Assembly: GCF_014208105.1 (NCBI RefSeq)
Contig: NZ_JACHMQ010000001.1
Span: 5,642,001 to 5,706,000, forward strand
From: Actinomadura coerulea
GTDB lineage: Bacteria; Actinomycetota; Actinomycetes; Streptosporangiales; Streptosporangiaceae
DNA: 64,000 bases
Reading direction: 5' to 3'
Shown here: piece by piece, positions 50,648 through 59,084 of the stretch
Position numbering within the stretch: the first letter of the stretch is position 1
How the letters are laid out: every line of letters begins with the position of its first letter
Translations under genes and position numbers: made by a program
Notes under the pieces: model-generated
Seen by the model: the letters and a program-made list of their open reading frames with translations, nothing else
The model's database searches: none
Told to the model about the DNA's origin: nothing

Positions 50648-51556
50648 GTGCGGGTGCTGCTGCACTACGACATGGACCACGAGGAGCCCGGTCTCGACAT
50701 CGTGAGCTGCTCGGAGCAGGACGACGCGCGGTTCTCCGGGCTGCTGCCGGACACCGAGGTGCTGTGGCACGTGCTGCGCCCGGTGACGGCCGCCGACATG
50801 GACCGGGCACCGAAGCTGAGGCTGATCCAGAAGCTCGGCACGGGCGTGAACACCATCGACCTGGACGCCGCGGCCGAGCGCGGCATCGCGGTCGCGAACA
50901 TGCCGGGCCGCAACGCGCAGGCCGTCGCGGAGACGTCGCTGCTGCTGATGCTGGCGGCGCTGCGGCGCGTCGTGCCGTTCGACGCGCGGACGCGGCGCGG
51001 CGAGGGGTGGCCCGCCGACCGGTCCCTGGTGGGCGGCGAGCTGGCCGGACGGACGGTCGGGCTCCTCGGCGGCGGCGAGATCGCGACCCTGCTGCGCGGG
51101 ATGCTGGAGGCGATCGGGGCCACCGTGCTCTACACGACCCGGCGGCCCCGGCGCGGCGATCCGGCCTGGCGGGAGCTGGACGGTCTCCTGCGCGCCTCCG
51201 ACATCGTGTCGGTGCACGTCCCGCTGACGGACGAGACCCGTCACCTGCTCGACGCCGAGAGGCTCGCGCTGCTGCCGGAGGGCGCGATCGTGGTGAACAC
51301 GGCGCGCGGCGCAGTGATCGATGAGGCGGCGCTGACGGCGGCGCTCACGTCGGGACGTCTCGGCGGCGCCGGGCTGGACGTCTTCGAAAAGGAGCCCGTG
51401 GACGCGGCGAACCCGCTGCTGGAGCTCGACACAGTGGTCGTCATGCCGCATGTGGCGTGGCTGACCCGCGAGACGTGGGACCGCTACTTCGCGGTCGCCG
51501 CGGAGAACTGCCGCCGCCTCGCACGCGGCGACGCCCTCCTCCATCGCGTCGTCTGA
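50648..51556 (+). CDS. D-isomer-specific 2-hydroxyacid dehydrogenase
   Basis: 302 residues. The NAD-binding domain has VGLLGGGEIATLLRGMLEAI, then the catalytic set: arginine in VNTARGAVIDEAAL, glutamate in DVFEKEPVDA and histidine in MPHVAWLTRETW. It reduces a 2-keto acid to the D-hydroxy acid or the reverse. VRVLLHYDMDHEEPGLDI at the start is an unusual N-terminus but the length is normal. GTG at 50648 behind a purine-rich AAGGGGG; another GTG at 50630 is in frame. Substrate unknown. Confidence 0.9.
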   Translation: MRVLLHYDMDHEEPGLDIVSCSEQDDARFSGLLPDTEVLWHVLRPVTAADMDRAPKLRLIQKLGTGVNTIDLDAAAERGIAVANMPGRNAQAVAETSLLLMLAALRRVVPFDARTRRGEGWPADRSLVGGELAGRTVGLLGGGEIATLLRGMLEAIGATVLYTTRRPRRGDPAWRELDGLLRASDIVSVHVPLTDETRHLLDAERLALLPEGAIVVNTARGAVIDEAALTAALTSGRLGGAGLDVFEKEPVDAANPLLELDTVVVMPHVAWLTRETWDRYFAVAAENCRRLARGDALLHRVV

Positions 51557-51594
51557 ACGTGGGACCGGCACGAGCGGGAGGCGTTCTAGGGCCT

Positions 51595-51675
51595 CGACCG
51601 CCGTGCGGTCGGACATCGTGCTCCGGTCCGGCGCCTGGCGAGGACCAAGTGGGCCCGCACGACGTGCGGACCCAC
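51595..51675. terminator. two hairpins between convergent genes
   Basis: The first is CGACCGC-cgt-GCGGTCG (51595-51611). The second has 12-bp arms with one mismatch (51649-51660 with 51664-51675) and a 3-nt loop. They lie between the hydroxyacid dehydrogenase (ending at 51556) and the convergent methyltransferase (ending at 51719). Confidence 0.65.
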
Positions 51676-51718
51676 GGCTCGGGCCCCGGCCGGCCTCATT
51701 CACCGGCCGAGGCTGGGT

Positions 51719-52519
51719 TCAGAAGGTCAGGCCCGTCGACACCAGGTAGCCCGAGTAGTCGTCCATGGGCTTCCCTTCGGCGTCGAGGTGGACGGACGGA
51801 CCGCCCTTGTCGATCTCCTCGACCCACTTCTTGAAGGCGAGCAGATCGAGCATCCACTCCACGTCCGTCGCGTACACCGGCGCGGCGGGGAACCACACGT
51901 CCCCGACCCAGTACCCGTGGGACCCCGCCATGTTGGCCATGGCGAAGGGGCTCTGGCGCCTGAGGGACCTCGTGAAGTTGCGGACTCCGTACCGGACCTC
52001 CTGCGGCTTTGCGGTGAGCGACTCGGCGACGAAGTGCATCGTCCCGATGTCGAACTCCGCCACGGGGAGATCGGTGAAGATGTCCCCCTGCACGACCGTG
52101 ACGCGCTCACGCAGCGTGCGCCGCGCCCACTCGAAGTCGCGCCCGCCGACGAACCGCGAGATGACGGTCCAGAACGGCCGCCACGAGTCGCTGAGGTACT
52201 GGATCTCCTTCCTCAGGTACTCGACGTTGGCCGCCCCGTACTCGATGAGCGTGATCTTCCGGCAGTACGCGAGCATGCTGAGGGTGGGGTAGAGGTTCGA
52301 CCCGGGGCCGACGTCGACTCCGTGGGCGAACTGTCCCATCCCCTCGGAGTAGCGCCACAGCGCGACCCGGTTGAACCAGCTGGCTCCTCGCGTGAGGATC
52401 TTGCGGTCCGGGAGGAGCATCTTCCCGTAGTTGTTCCCGTGGTACGTTTCCGGGTCGAAGTTGTCCCAGGGGAACTCGCTATTCGAACCGGGCCTGGTGC
52501 CCGGCGAATTGACTTTCAC
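51719..52519 (-). CDS. SAM methyltransferase of the NNMT/PNMT/TEMT type
   Basis: 266 residues. After a short polar start the chain reads FDPETYHGNNYGKMLLPDRK, FAHGVDVGPGSNLYPTLSML (the SAM-binding glycine motif), ITLIEYGAANVEYLRKEI, then VTVVQGDIFTDLPVAEFDIG and FVAESLTAKPQEVRYGVRNF. These features match bacterial relatives of nicotinamide N-methyltransferase, small-molecule N-methylating enzymes. The GTG at 52519 is favoured, with AGGAGA 7-8 nt upstream. The 75 bases upstream contain two perfect inverted repeats that may regulate it. Substrate unknown. Confidence 0.8.
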   Translation of the reverse strand: MKVNSPGTRPGSNSEFPWDNFDPETYHGNNYGKMLLPDRKILTRGASWFNRVALWRYSEGMGQFAHGVDVGPGSNLYPTLSMLAYCRKITLIEYGAANVEYLRKEIQYLSDSWRPFWTVISRFVGGRDFEWARRTLRERVTVVQGDIFTDLPVAEFDIGTMHFVAESLTAKPQEVRYGVRNFTRSLRRQSPFAMANMAGSHGYWVGDVWFPAAPVYATDVEWMLDLLAFKKWVEEIDKGGPSVHLDAEGKPMDDYSGYLVSTGLTF

Positions 52520-52539
52520 TTGTGTGTCTCCTTTGTGTA

Positions 52540-52594
52540 GGTCCGCTAGCAGAGCTACGGACCGCTTAGCTTCGCCCAACTAGAAAGCGAAGCT
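52540..52594 (-). promoter_or_regulatory. two hairpins in the leader of the methyltransferase gene
   Basis: GGTCCG (52540-52545) pairs with CGGACC (52558-52563) and AGCTTCGC (52568-52575) with GCGAAGCT (52587-52594). Both lie within 75 nt before the GTG, and the first is close enough to the ribosome site to affect access. Their role is inferred. Confidence 0.4.
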
Positions 52595-52745
52595 GCGGTA
52601 AACCGTACGCGCGCATCGACCCTCCGCCACCGCAGATCTCACTCCTTGAGACGCCTTCTTCCGTTAGCGACATCGGAGACCTCGCACCTGAAGCCGCCCC
52701 CGGGTCCACCCCTGGGGACGGCTTCGGCCGCGAGGTCTACCGGGG

Positions 52746-53123
52746 TCAGACTGCGGCGGGGGCCCACCAGGTGAGGTTGGCGGTCGCCTGGGCCACCGGT
52801 TCGATGATCTCCCAGGCTTCGGCGAGCAGGCCGTCGGCTATGCGCCAGATGTCCACTACCGCGATCTCCGGGCCGTCCGGGAGCCGCCGGCGCGTGTGCA
52901 GCACCACGTGCTCGCCGTCGGCCAGCAGGTGGACGATCTCGACCTGCATGCCGGCGAGCGGGGTGAGCGCCGCCTCGACGGCGGCGAGCCATTCGTCCTT
53001 GGTCGAGGAGGCGTCCGGGCGGTGGTGCGCGAAGTCCTCGCTGAGCAGCGGCCGGAGCCCCTCGGTGCTGCCCGTGGTGAGCAGCTCCGCCAGGGCCCGC
53101 TGAACGATTTCCTTGTTGGTCAT
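52746..53123 (-). CDS. SnoaL-like ester-cyclase/NTF2 protein
   Basis: 125 residues of the SnoaL-like fold: IVQRALAELLTTGSTEGLRP, LLSEDFAHHRPDASSTKDEW, VVLHTRRRLPDGPEIAVVDI, and the end motif WRIADGLLAEAWEIIEPV. The His pair in FAHHRP matches the pocket of SnoaL-like polyketide cyclases, but similar stand-alone proteins are common and mostly of unknown function. It is divergent from an XRE regulator 87 nt away, a likely regulator-target pair. Confidence 0.8.
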   Translation of the reverse strand: MTNKEIVQRALAELLTTGSTEGLRPLLSEDFAHHRPDASSTKDEWLAAVEAALTPLAGMQVEIVHLLADGEHVVLHTRRRLPDGPEIAVVDIWRIADGLLAEAWEIIEPVAQATANLTWWAPAAV

Positions 53124-53210
53124 GGCCGCAGTGTTCCGGCGGCCCCTGCCGCCTGTCGATGAACTCCCATTTCATGGCGTTCCGCCGCACGATGAGTAAC
53201 CTCGACGACC

Positions 53211-53996
53211 GTGGACACGATCGGGGAGCTCCTGCGGCGGTGGCGGCATCACCGGCGGCTCAGCCAGCTCGACCTCGCGATCGCCGCCGACGTCTCGGCC
53301 CGGCACGTCAGCCTCGTCGAGACGGGCAGGTCCAACCCGAGCGCCGCCATGGTCCTGCGGCTCGCGGAGCAGCTCGACGTGCCGCTGCGCGACCGCAACC
53401 GGCTGCTGCTCGCGGCCGGCTTCGCGCCCCGGTACGCCGAACGGCCCCTCGGCGACGACGCGCTGACCGCCGCGCGGAACGCGGTCGAACGGGTGCTGCG
53501 CGCGCACGAGCCGTATCCGGCGCTGGCGTTCGACCGCCGCTGGAACATCGTCATGACCAACCGCGCCGTCGAGCCGTTCCTCGCCGAGGTCGACCCCGAG
53601 CTGCTCCGGCCGCCGGTCAACCTGCTGCGGCTCGGCCTCGACCCGCGCGGACTCGCCCGCCTGGTCGTCAACCTCGCCGACGTGCGCGCGGTGTTCCGGT
53701 CCCGGGTCAGGCGGCAGCTCGCCGCCGCGCCCGACCCCGGGCTCGCCGCCCTCTACGGGGAACTGCTGGAACCCGGCCCCGAGGACGCGCCGCCGGACGC
53801 CGACGTCATGATCCAGATGATCGTCCGCTTCGGGGGGCGGGAGCTGCGGCTGTTCTCCACCATCACCACGTTCGGCACTCCCCAGGACATCACGCTGGAC
53901 GAGGTCGCCGTCGAGTCGTACTACCCGGCGGACGCCGAGAGCGCCGCCTTCTTCGAGGGCCCCGGGCCGGGGCTCACGGGATCAGGACCGGCTTGA
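53211..53996 (+). CDS. XRE regulator with MmyB-like ligand domain
   Basis: 261 residues: a helix-turn-helix in the first 65 (IGELLRRWRHHRRLSQLDLA, then SARHVSLVETGRSNPSAAMV) and a MmyB-like PAS domain after it (YPALAFDRRWNIVMTNRAVE, FGGRELRLFSTITTFGTPQD, DEVAVESYYPADAES), which in relatives binds fatty-acid-like ligands. The start is GTG. Its 3' end overlaps the convergent alcohol dehydrogenase gene by 23 nt. Probable target: the divergent SnoaL-like gene. Confidence 0.85.
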   Translation: MDTIGELLRRWRHHRRLSQLDLAIAADVSARHVSLVETGRSNPSAAMVLRLAEQLDVPLRDRNRLLLAAGFAPRYAERPLGDDALTAARNAVERVLRAHEPYPALAFDRRWNIVMTNRAVEPFLAEVDPELLRPPVNLLRLGLDPRGLARLVVNLADVRAVFRSRVRRQLAAAPDPGLAALYGELLEPGPEDAPPDADVMIQMIVRFGGRELRLFSTITTFGTPQDITLDEVAVESYYPADAESAAFFEGPGPGLTGSGPA

Positions 53997-55068
53997 CGAC
54001 CTTGCCGGACGTCGTGTCGGCCTCCGCCTCGTTGATCTGGGCGAGCGGGTAGGTGGTGACCAGCCGGTCGAACGGGAAGCGGCCCTGCCGCCACATCTCG
54101 ATCATCCGCGGGATGAACGTGTGCGGGACGGCGTCGCCCTCGATGATGCCCTTGACCGTCCGCCCCATGAGCAGGAGGTTCGCGTCCAGCCGGTACTCGG
54201 CGGCGCCGACGCCGACCAGGCCGCACACGCCGGTCGTGCGCAGCGAGGCGACCGCCGTCGAGACGACCTCGGGGACGGCCGTGGAGTCGAACGAGTACTG
54301 CACGCCCTCGCCGCCGGAGATCGCCCGGATCTGCCCGGCGATGTCGTCGTCCGCGCCGTTGATGACGTGGGTGGCGCCGAGCTCGCGGGCCAGGTCGAGC
54401 CGGGACTCGTGCAGGTCGACGGCGACGATCGTGGAGGCGCCCGCGATCCGGGCGGCCATCACGGCGGCCAGCCCGACCGCGCCCGCGCCGAAGACCGCGA
54501 TGCTGTCGCCCGCGCGGACGCCGAGCGAGACCAGCACGGAGGCGGCGCCGGTCTGCACGCCGCAGCCGAGCGGCCCGAGCACGTCGAGGGGGACGTCCTT
54601 GGTGACCGGGACGACGTTGCGGGCGGTTCCGAGGGCGTGGCTCGCGAACGACGACTGCCCGAACCAGCGCGTGTGGACGGGCTCGCCGCCGGGGCCGGTG
54701 GCGCGGGGCGTCCCGTCCAGCGGCATCGCGAGCATGTTGAGCGCGGTCATCTGCGGGCAGGCACCGGGCTTGGCGGCGCGGCAGTTGGCGCACTCCCCGC
54801 ACGAGTCGAACGACATGACCACGTGGTCGCCGACGGTGGGGCCGGTGACGCCGGGCCCGACCGCCTCGACCACGCCGGAGCCCTCGTGCCCGAGGACGAC
54901 CGGCTTCGCGACGAGGTCTCCGGGGACGCGTCCGAGCATGTCGGTGTGGCACATCCCCGCGCCCGCGACCCTGACGAGGATCTCGCCGGGTCCGGGGTCG
55001 GCGAGGTCGAGCGACTCGATCGTGTAGGGGGCGTCTGCGGCGCGCAGCACCGCGGCTTCGATCTGCAC
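53974..55068 (-). CDS. zinc-dependent alcohol dehydrogenase (MDR, aryl/allyl-alcohol type)
   Basis: 364 residues. The catalytic zinc site is in GAGMCHTDMLGR and LGHEGSGVVEAVG; the structural zinc site has four cysteines in SCGECANCRAAKPGAC; the cofactor loop is VFGAGAVGLAAVMAARIAGA with an aspartate (VAVDLHESR) that selects NAD. This is the long-chain NAD alcohol/aldehyde dehydrogenase design. It begins 9 nt after the P450 stop, so the two form an operon in which a hydroxylated product could be oxidised further. Confidence 0.92.
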   Translation of the reverse strand: MQIEAAVLRAADAPYTIESLDLADPGPGEILVRVAGAGMCHTDMLGRVPGDLVAKPVVLGHEGSGVVEAVGPGVTGPTVGDHVVMSFDSCGECANCRAAKPGACPQMTALNMLAMPLDGTPRATGPGGEPVHTRWFGQSSFASHALGTARNVVPVTKDVPLDVLGPLGCGVQTGAASVLVSLGVRAGDSIAVFGAGAVGLAAVMAARIAGASTIVAVDLHESRLDLARELGATHVINGADDDIAGQIRAISGGEGVQYSFDSTAVPEVVSTAVASLRTTGVCGLVGVGAAEYRLDANLLLMGRTVKGIIEGDAVPHTFIPRMIEMWRQGRFPFDRLVTTYPLAQINEAEADTTSGKVVKPVLIP

Positions 55069-55077
55069 CGGGGTTCC

Positions 55078-56325
55078 TTAGGCGAGGGAGTAGCGGACGG
55101 GGAGGCGCTTGAGGCCGCCGACGAAGGTGGTGGCGATGCCCTCCGGCGGTCCGGCGAGCTCGATCGAGCCGAGGCGGGGAAGCAGTTCCTCGAAGAAGGC
55201 GCGGACCTCGATGCGGGCCAGCGCCGCGCCCAGGCAGTAGTGGACGCCGAAGCCGAACGCCAGGTGCTTGTTCGGGTCGCGCCCGACGTCGAAGCGGAAC
55301 GGGTCGTCGAAGACGTCCTCGTCCCGGTTCGCGGACGGGTAGGACAGCAGCACCGCCTCCCCCTGGCGGATCGTGACGCCGCGCAGGTCGTAGTCCTCGG
55401 CGGCGGTGCGCATGAACTCCTTGACCGGCGTGACCCAGCGGATCATCTCGTCCACGGCGAGCGGCATCAGCTCCGGCTTCCCGCGGAGCCGCTCGATCTG
55501 GCCGGGGTGCTCGATGAGCGCGTGCAGGCCGCCGGCGATCGTCGCGCTGGTGGTGTCGTGCCCGGCCGTCGCGATGATCACGTAGTAGGACGCGGTGTCG
55601 AAGTCGTTGAGCGGCTCGCCGTCGACGCGCGCGTTGGCGATGGCGGAGGCGAGGTCGCCCGTGGGGTGCTTGCGGCGCTCCTCCGTCAGGCCCTGGAAGT
55701 AGGCGAAGAAGTCCAGCAGGACCTGGAGCTTCTCCTCGTTCGTCGTGCCCCGCTGGAACTCGGCGTCGTCGCCGCCGAACAGCTCCTGCGTGAGCTTCAG
55801 CATGCGGTCGAAGTCGCTCTCCGGCAGGCCGAGCAGCGAGAGGATCACGTACAGCGGGAAGTGGACGGCGACCTCCCGCGCGAAGTCGCACTCGCCGCCG
55901 AGCTCGACCATCCGGTCGACGTACCGCCTCGCCAGCTCGCGGACGCGCGGCTCCAGGGCCCGCATCGCGCGCGGCCGGAACCAGTCCGCGCCGATCGCCC
56001 GGACGACCCTGTGGTCGGGGTCGTCCATGTGGACGAGCGTGCGCAGCGCGATGCCCTGCTCCGCGCGCTGCCGGTTCAGCGCGTCGAACTCGGCGGTGCC
56101 GAGCACCGGGCGCGGCGCGTTGAGGAAGATCCGGTGGTTGCGCTCGATCTCCAGGACGTCCTCGTGCCTGGTGATCCCCCAGAAGGGGGTGTAGCCGGGG
56201 GCCTCCACCCGGTGCACGGGGGACTCGCGGCGGAGCAGCGCGAGGGACTCATGGAACCGCCGGTCGTCGGCGTAGGCCTTCGGGTCGGCGAGCGCCAGGC
56301 CCGCCTCCTCCACGGTCAGCGTCAT
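55078..56325 (-). CDS. cytochrome P450
   Basis: 415 residues. The I-helix oxygen site is ATAGHDTTSATIAGG near residue 240, the K-helix E-x-x-R is DEMIRWV about 290, and the heme-thiolate loop is FGFGVHYCLGAALARIE about 350. Class I bacterial P450s need separate ferredoxin partners, and none is in the operon. The sequence style (WGITRHEDVLEIERNHRIF, HMDDPDHRVVR) is like steroid- and terpene-hydroxylating P450s of actinobacteria. ATG 56325 with GAGGAG is preferred; GTG 56346 is possible. Confidence 0.93.
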   Translation of the reverse strand: MTLTVEEAGLALADPKAYADDRRFHESLALLRRESPVHRVEAPGYTPFWGITRHEDVLEIERNHRIFLNAPRPVLGTAEFDALNRQRAEQGIALRTLVHMDDPDHRVVRAIGADWFRPRAMRALEPRVRELARRYVDRMVELGGECDFAREVAVHFPLYVILSLLGLPESDFDRMLKLTQELFGGDDAEFQRGTTNEEKLQVLLDFFAYFQGLTEERRKHPTGDLASAIANARVDGEPLNDFDTASYYVIIATAGHDTTSATIAGGLHALIEHPGQIERLRGKPELMPLAVDEMIRWVTPVKEFMRTAAEDYDLRGVTIRQGEAVLLSYPSANRDEDVFDDPFRFDVGRDPNKHLAFGFGVHYCLGAALARIEVRAFFEELLPRLGSIELAGPPEGIATTFVGGLKRLPVRYSLA

Positions 56326-56374
56326 CGCTTCGCTCTCCTCGGTCACGGCGGCCGCCCCTCAGGAACCTACGGTC

Positions 56375-56389
56375 CCGAATGACATTCGG
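56375..56389. promoter_or_regulatory. perfect palindrome upstream of the P450 operon
   Basis: CCGAATG-a-CATTCGG, 15 bp with a single central base, 50 nt before the P450 ATG. Palindromes of this kind are typical TetR-family operators in actinobacterial lipid catabolism. No TetR gene is beside it, so the regulator would be encoded elsewhere. Confidence 0.6.
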
Positions 56390-56454
56390 TCAACGACCTC
56401 CGGCCGATGCCGGCGGGCGTCGGCGGCCGGGCGCCGGAGACCCGGCCGCGGGGC

Positions 56455-57222
56455 TCAGATGTCGGTGAAGTCGCCGTGCCGGCCGCGGCCGCTCGCGAAC
56501 CGTCCGGCGCCCTCGATGGCATCCTCCATGGAGCCGAGGCCGCGGCGGTACTCGGCGGCGATCGCCTCGTCCTCGGGGAGGCCCTCCGCCTCCAGCGCCG
56601 ACAGCCGGTCGCCCCGCAGGCAGGCCTGCGGGAACCGCGCCAGCCCGGCCGCCAGCTCCTCGGCCGCCTCCCGCGCCCTCCCCGGCGGGACGAGCCGGTT
56701 GGCGAGGCCGATCTCGAACGCCTCCCGCCCGTCCACGGGCCGTCCGGTGAGGATCAGGTCCATGGCGCGGCTCGCGCCGATCAGCCGCGGGAGCCGGACC
56801 GTCCCGCCGTCGACGAGCGGGACGCCCCAGCGCCGGCAGTAGACCCCGAACGTGGCCGTCTCCTCCGCGACACGCAGATCGCACCACAGCGCCAGCTCCA
56901 GGCCCCCGGCGACGGCATGGCCCGCGACCGCCGCGATGACCGGCTTCGACAGCCGCATCCGCGTGCAGCCGAGCGGCCCGTCGGCCGGGGGCGGGTCGAG
57001 GCGCGGGCCGCGCCCGGTGCCGACCGAGGCGAGGTCGGCGCCGGAGCAGAACGTGCCGCCCTCGCCCCACAGGACGGCGACGCTCGCGGCGTCGTCCGCG
57101 TCGAACTCGCGGAACGCGGCGGCCAGCTCGCGCGCCGTCGGCCCGTCGACGGCGTTGCGCGTCGCCGGGCGGGACATCACCACCGTGGTCACCGGGCCGT
57201 CCCGCTCGATCCGTACCGCCAC
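56455..57222 (-). CDS. enoyl-CoA hydratase/isomerase
   Basis: 255 residues, crotonase fold: SRPATRNAVDGPTARELAAA, the oxyanion-hole segments FCSGADLASVG and AVAGHAVAGGLELALWCDLR, then FGVYCRRWGVPLVDGGTVRL and LTGRPVDGREAFEIGLANRL. A catalytic glutamate appears in GLELA. It hydrates a trans-enoyl-CoA or shifts its double bond. AGGAGG stands 7 nt before the GTG, which lies 10 nt after the acyl-CoA dehydrogenase stop, so both are one operon. Confidence 0.9.
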   Translation of the reverse strand: MAVRIERDGPVTTVVMSRPATRNAVDGPTARELAAAFREFDADDAASVAVLWGEGGTFCSGADLASVGTGRGPRLDPPPADGPLGCTRMRLSKPVIAAVAGHAVAGGLELALWCDLRVAEETATFGVYCRRWGVPLVDGGTVRLPRLIGASRAMDLILTGRPVDGREAFEIGLANRLVPPGRAREAAEELAAGLARFPQACLRGDRLSALEAEGLPEDEAIAAEYRRGLGSMEDAIEGAGRFASGRGRHGDFTDI

Positions 57223-57232
57223 GCGCGGCCTC

Positions 57233-58993
57233 CTAGTCGTCGGTGAACGCTCCGTCCGCCAGGTCGTCGAAGCGTTCGAGCTCGTCGGCCGGGTCGTCGA
57301 TCCCCCGCAGCGGGCCGGGGTCGGCGAGGTGGCTCCGAGCGTAGAGGCGCGCGACCAGCGCCTTGCGGTCATCGCCGGAATCGGCGCGCTCCCACCCGGC
57401 CTGCTCCAGCAGCAGCGCCGCCGCGTACACGTCGGCCATGTACTGGGCGAGCGGGTAGAGGCGGGCTTCGGCCACGTTCCTGTCGAGTCCGCGCCACTTC
57501 TCTATGGCCTCGCGGAGATGCCCGATGCTCTGCCCGACCAGCGCGGCCGTCTCGTCGTCGCCGCCGGGCGCCCCCCGGACGGCCCGGTCGAGCCTTTCGA
57601 GGAACGGCTCGTGCGCGTCCTGCCGCTCGACCGCGCGGCGGACGTCCAGGCACAGGATGTTGTCGCCGCCCTCCCAGATGGGGTTGACCTGCGCGTCCCG
57701 CAGGATCCGCGCGACCGGCCACTGCTCGATGTAGCCGTTCCCGCCGTGGATCTCGATGGCGTCGCTCGCGGCCGTCACACCCAGCCGGGCGGCCCGCAGC
57801 TTGATGAGCGCCGCCCCCAGCCGCAGCCGGGGACGCCCCAGGTAGCCGTCGAAGACGAGCGCCTGCACGGCCTCGGTCTCCACGATCAGCTCGGCGAGCT
57901 TGCGGCGCATGAGCGGCTGCGCGCCCAGCGACGCGCCGAACGCCTCGCGGGCCCGCGCGTAGCAGAGCGACTCGACGAGGGCCCGCCGCGCGCAGCCGAG
58001 GCCCATCATGGAGATGCCGAGGCGGGCGCCGTTGGTCAGCTCCATCATGCGGGCGAGGCCCCTGCCGTCCCCGCCCTCGCCCGCGCTCGACGCCGGGGCC
58101 AGCAGGAACGCCTCCGCGTCGGTGAACTCGATCTCGGCCGACGCCACCGACCGCGTGCCGAGCTTGTCCTTGAGCCGCCGGATCCGGACCCCGTTGCGCG
58201 AGCCGTCCCGCCGCTCCCGCAGGACGAGGAACGGCGCGATGCCCCGGACGCCGTCCACGGCGCCCTCCGGCTTGGCCAGCACCACGAACGCCGAGCCGCC
58301 CGCGTTGGAGGCGAACCACTTGAAGCCGTTGAGGCGCCAGGCGTCACCCTCCCGCGACGCGGTCGACTCCAGCGCGCCGAGGTCCGAGCCGCCCGACCGC
58401 TCGGTGAGCATCTGCGCGGCCTCGCCGGACATCTCCCCGGCCGCGAACAGCTCCCGCACCCGCGCCCTGACGTCGTCCGGCGCGAACAGCTCCGCCAGGC
58501 CCACGACCATGTCGCCGCCGGTGCCGAGCGCGCACGCCATGCCGATGTCGGCCTGGTCGAGCAGGTAGCTCCACGCCACGCCCATCGGCGCGGGGTCGAC
58601 GCCGGCGCGCTTCGCCTCGGCGACGAAGTCGGGCCGGGTGAACGACGTCGCCACAATGTCCCGGCGCGCCGCCTCGAACGAGGGCGGCATGACGACCTCG
58701 CTGATGTCGCGTCCCCACCGGTCGTACTTCTCCAGGCGGGGCGGGTTGCGGTCGGTCTCCTCGGCCCGCTCGGCGATCGGCCCGCCCATCAGCGCGCCCA
58801 TGTCCCTGAGCCGGGGCTCGGCCCAGCCGAAGCCCTCTCCCAGGTGCCGCCGCATGAGGAACCGCAGCGTGGGGTCGCACTCGTACCAGTTGCGGCCGGC
58901 CGCGCCCCGGTAGCGCTCGGTGGCGTAGCGGCGCGCCTTCTCCGCGCCCCCGAACGGCAACCGGTCGAACGACTCGATGAGGTAAGACGCCAT
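57233..58993 (-). CDS. large acyl-CoA dehydrogenase (AidB-like group)
   Basis: 586 residues. The FAD-binding middle domain carries GEMSGEAAQMLTERSGGSDL and NGFKWFASNAGGSAFVVLAK; the C-terminal helical domain has MMELTNGARLGISMMGLGCA, EAFGASLGAQPLMRRKLAEL and the catalytic region EIHGGNGYIEQWPVARILRD, then NPIWEGGDNILCLDV. Length and the N-terminal extension (YECDPTLRFLMRRHLGEGF) place it with AidB-like acyl-CoA dehydrogenases rather than the 380-residue housekeeping ones. It oxidises an acyl-CoA to the enoyl-CoA. Divergent from a PaaX regulator, 91 nt away. Confidence 0.9.
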   Translation of the reverse strand: MASYLIESFDRLPFGGAEKARRYATERYRGAAGRNWYECDPTLRFLMRRHLGEGFGWAEPRLRDMGALMGGPIAERAEETDRNPPRLEKYDRWGRDISEVVMPPSFEAARRDIVATSFTRPDFVAEAKRAGVDPAPMGVAWSYLLDQADIGMACALGTGGDMVVGLAELFAPDDVRARVRELFAAGEMSGEAAQMLTERSGGSDLGALESTASREGDAWRLNGFKWFASNAGGSAFVVLAKPEGAVDGVRGIAPFLVLRERRDGSRNGVRIRRLKDKLGTRSVASAEIEFTDAEAFLLAPASSAGEGGDGRGLARMMELTNGARLGISMMGLGCARRALVESLCYARAREAFGASLGAQPLMRRKLAELIVETEAVQALVFDGYLGRPRLRLGAALIKLRAARLGVTAASDAIEIHGGNGYIEQWPVARILRDAQVNPIWEGGDNILCLDVRRAVERQDAHEPFLERLDRAVRGAPGGDDETAALVGQSIGHLREAIEKWRGLDRNVAEARLYPLAQYMADVYAAALLLEQAGWERADSGDDRKALVARLYARSHLADPGPLRGIDDPADELERFDDLADGAFTDD

Positions 58994-59002
58994 GCACCGC
59001 AC

Positions 59003-59039
59003 ATTACACTTGTAGCTCACGCGACGGAAAGACTGTAAT
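59003..59039. promoter_or_regulatory. inverted repeat between acyl-CoA dehydrogenase and PaaX genes
   Basis: ATTACA at 59003-59008 is the complement of TGTAAT at 59034-59039, and TACA-ct-TGTA overlaps the left one. The pair fills the divergent promoter region and is the obvious site for the PaaX protein, though only position supports that. Confidence 0.45.
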
Positions 59040-59084
59040 CTGAGGACGGGGCCACCCTCCCTCCCCGGTAGGGTCACCACAGCC

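Noticed and set aside
54121..59038. Very long + strand frames over the P450, dehydrogenase and acyl-CoA dehydrogenase genes
   Set aside because: Low-complexity Arg/Ala/Gly translation with no family features, antisense to well-supported genes.
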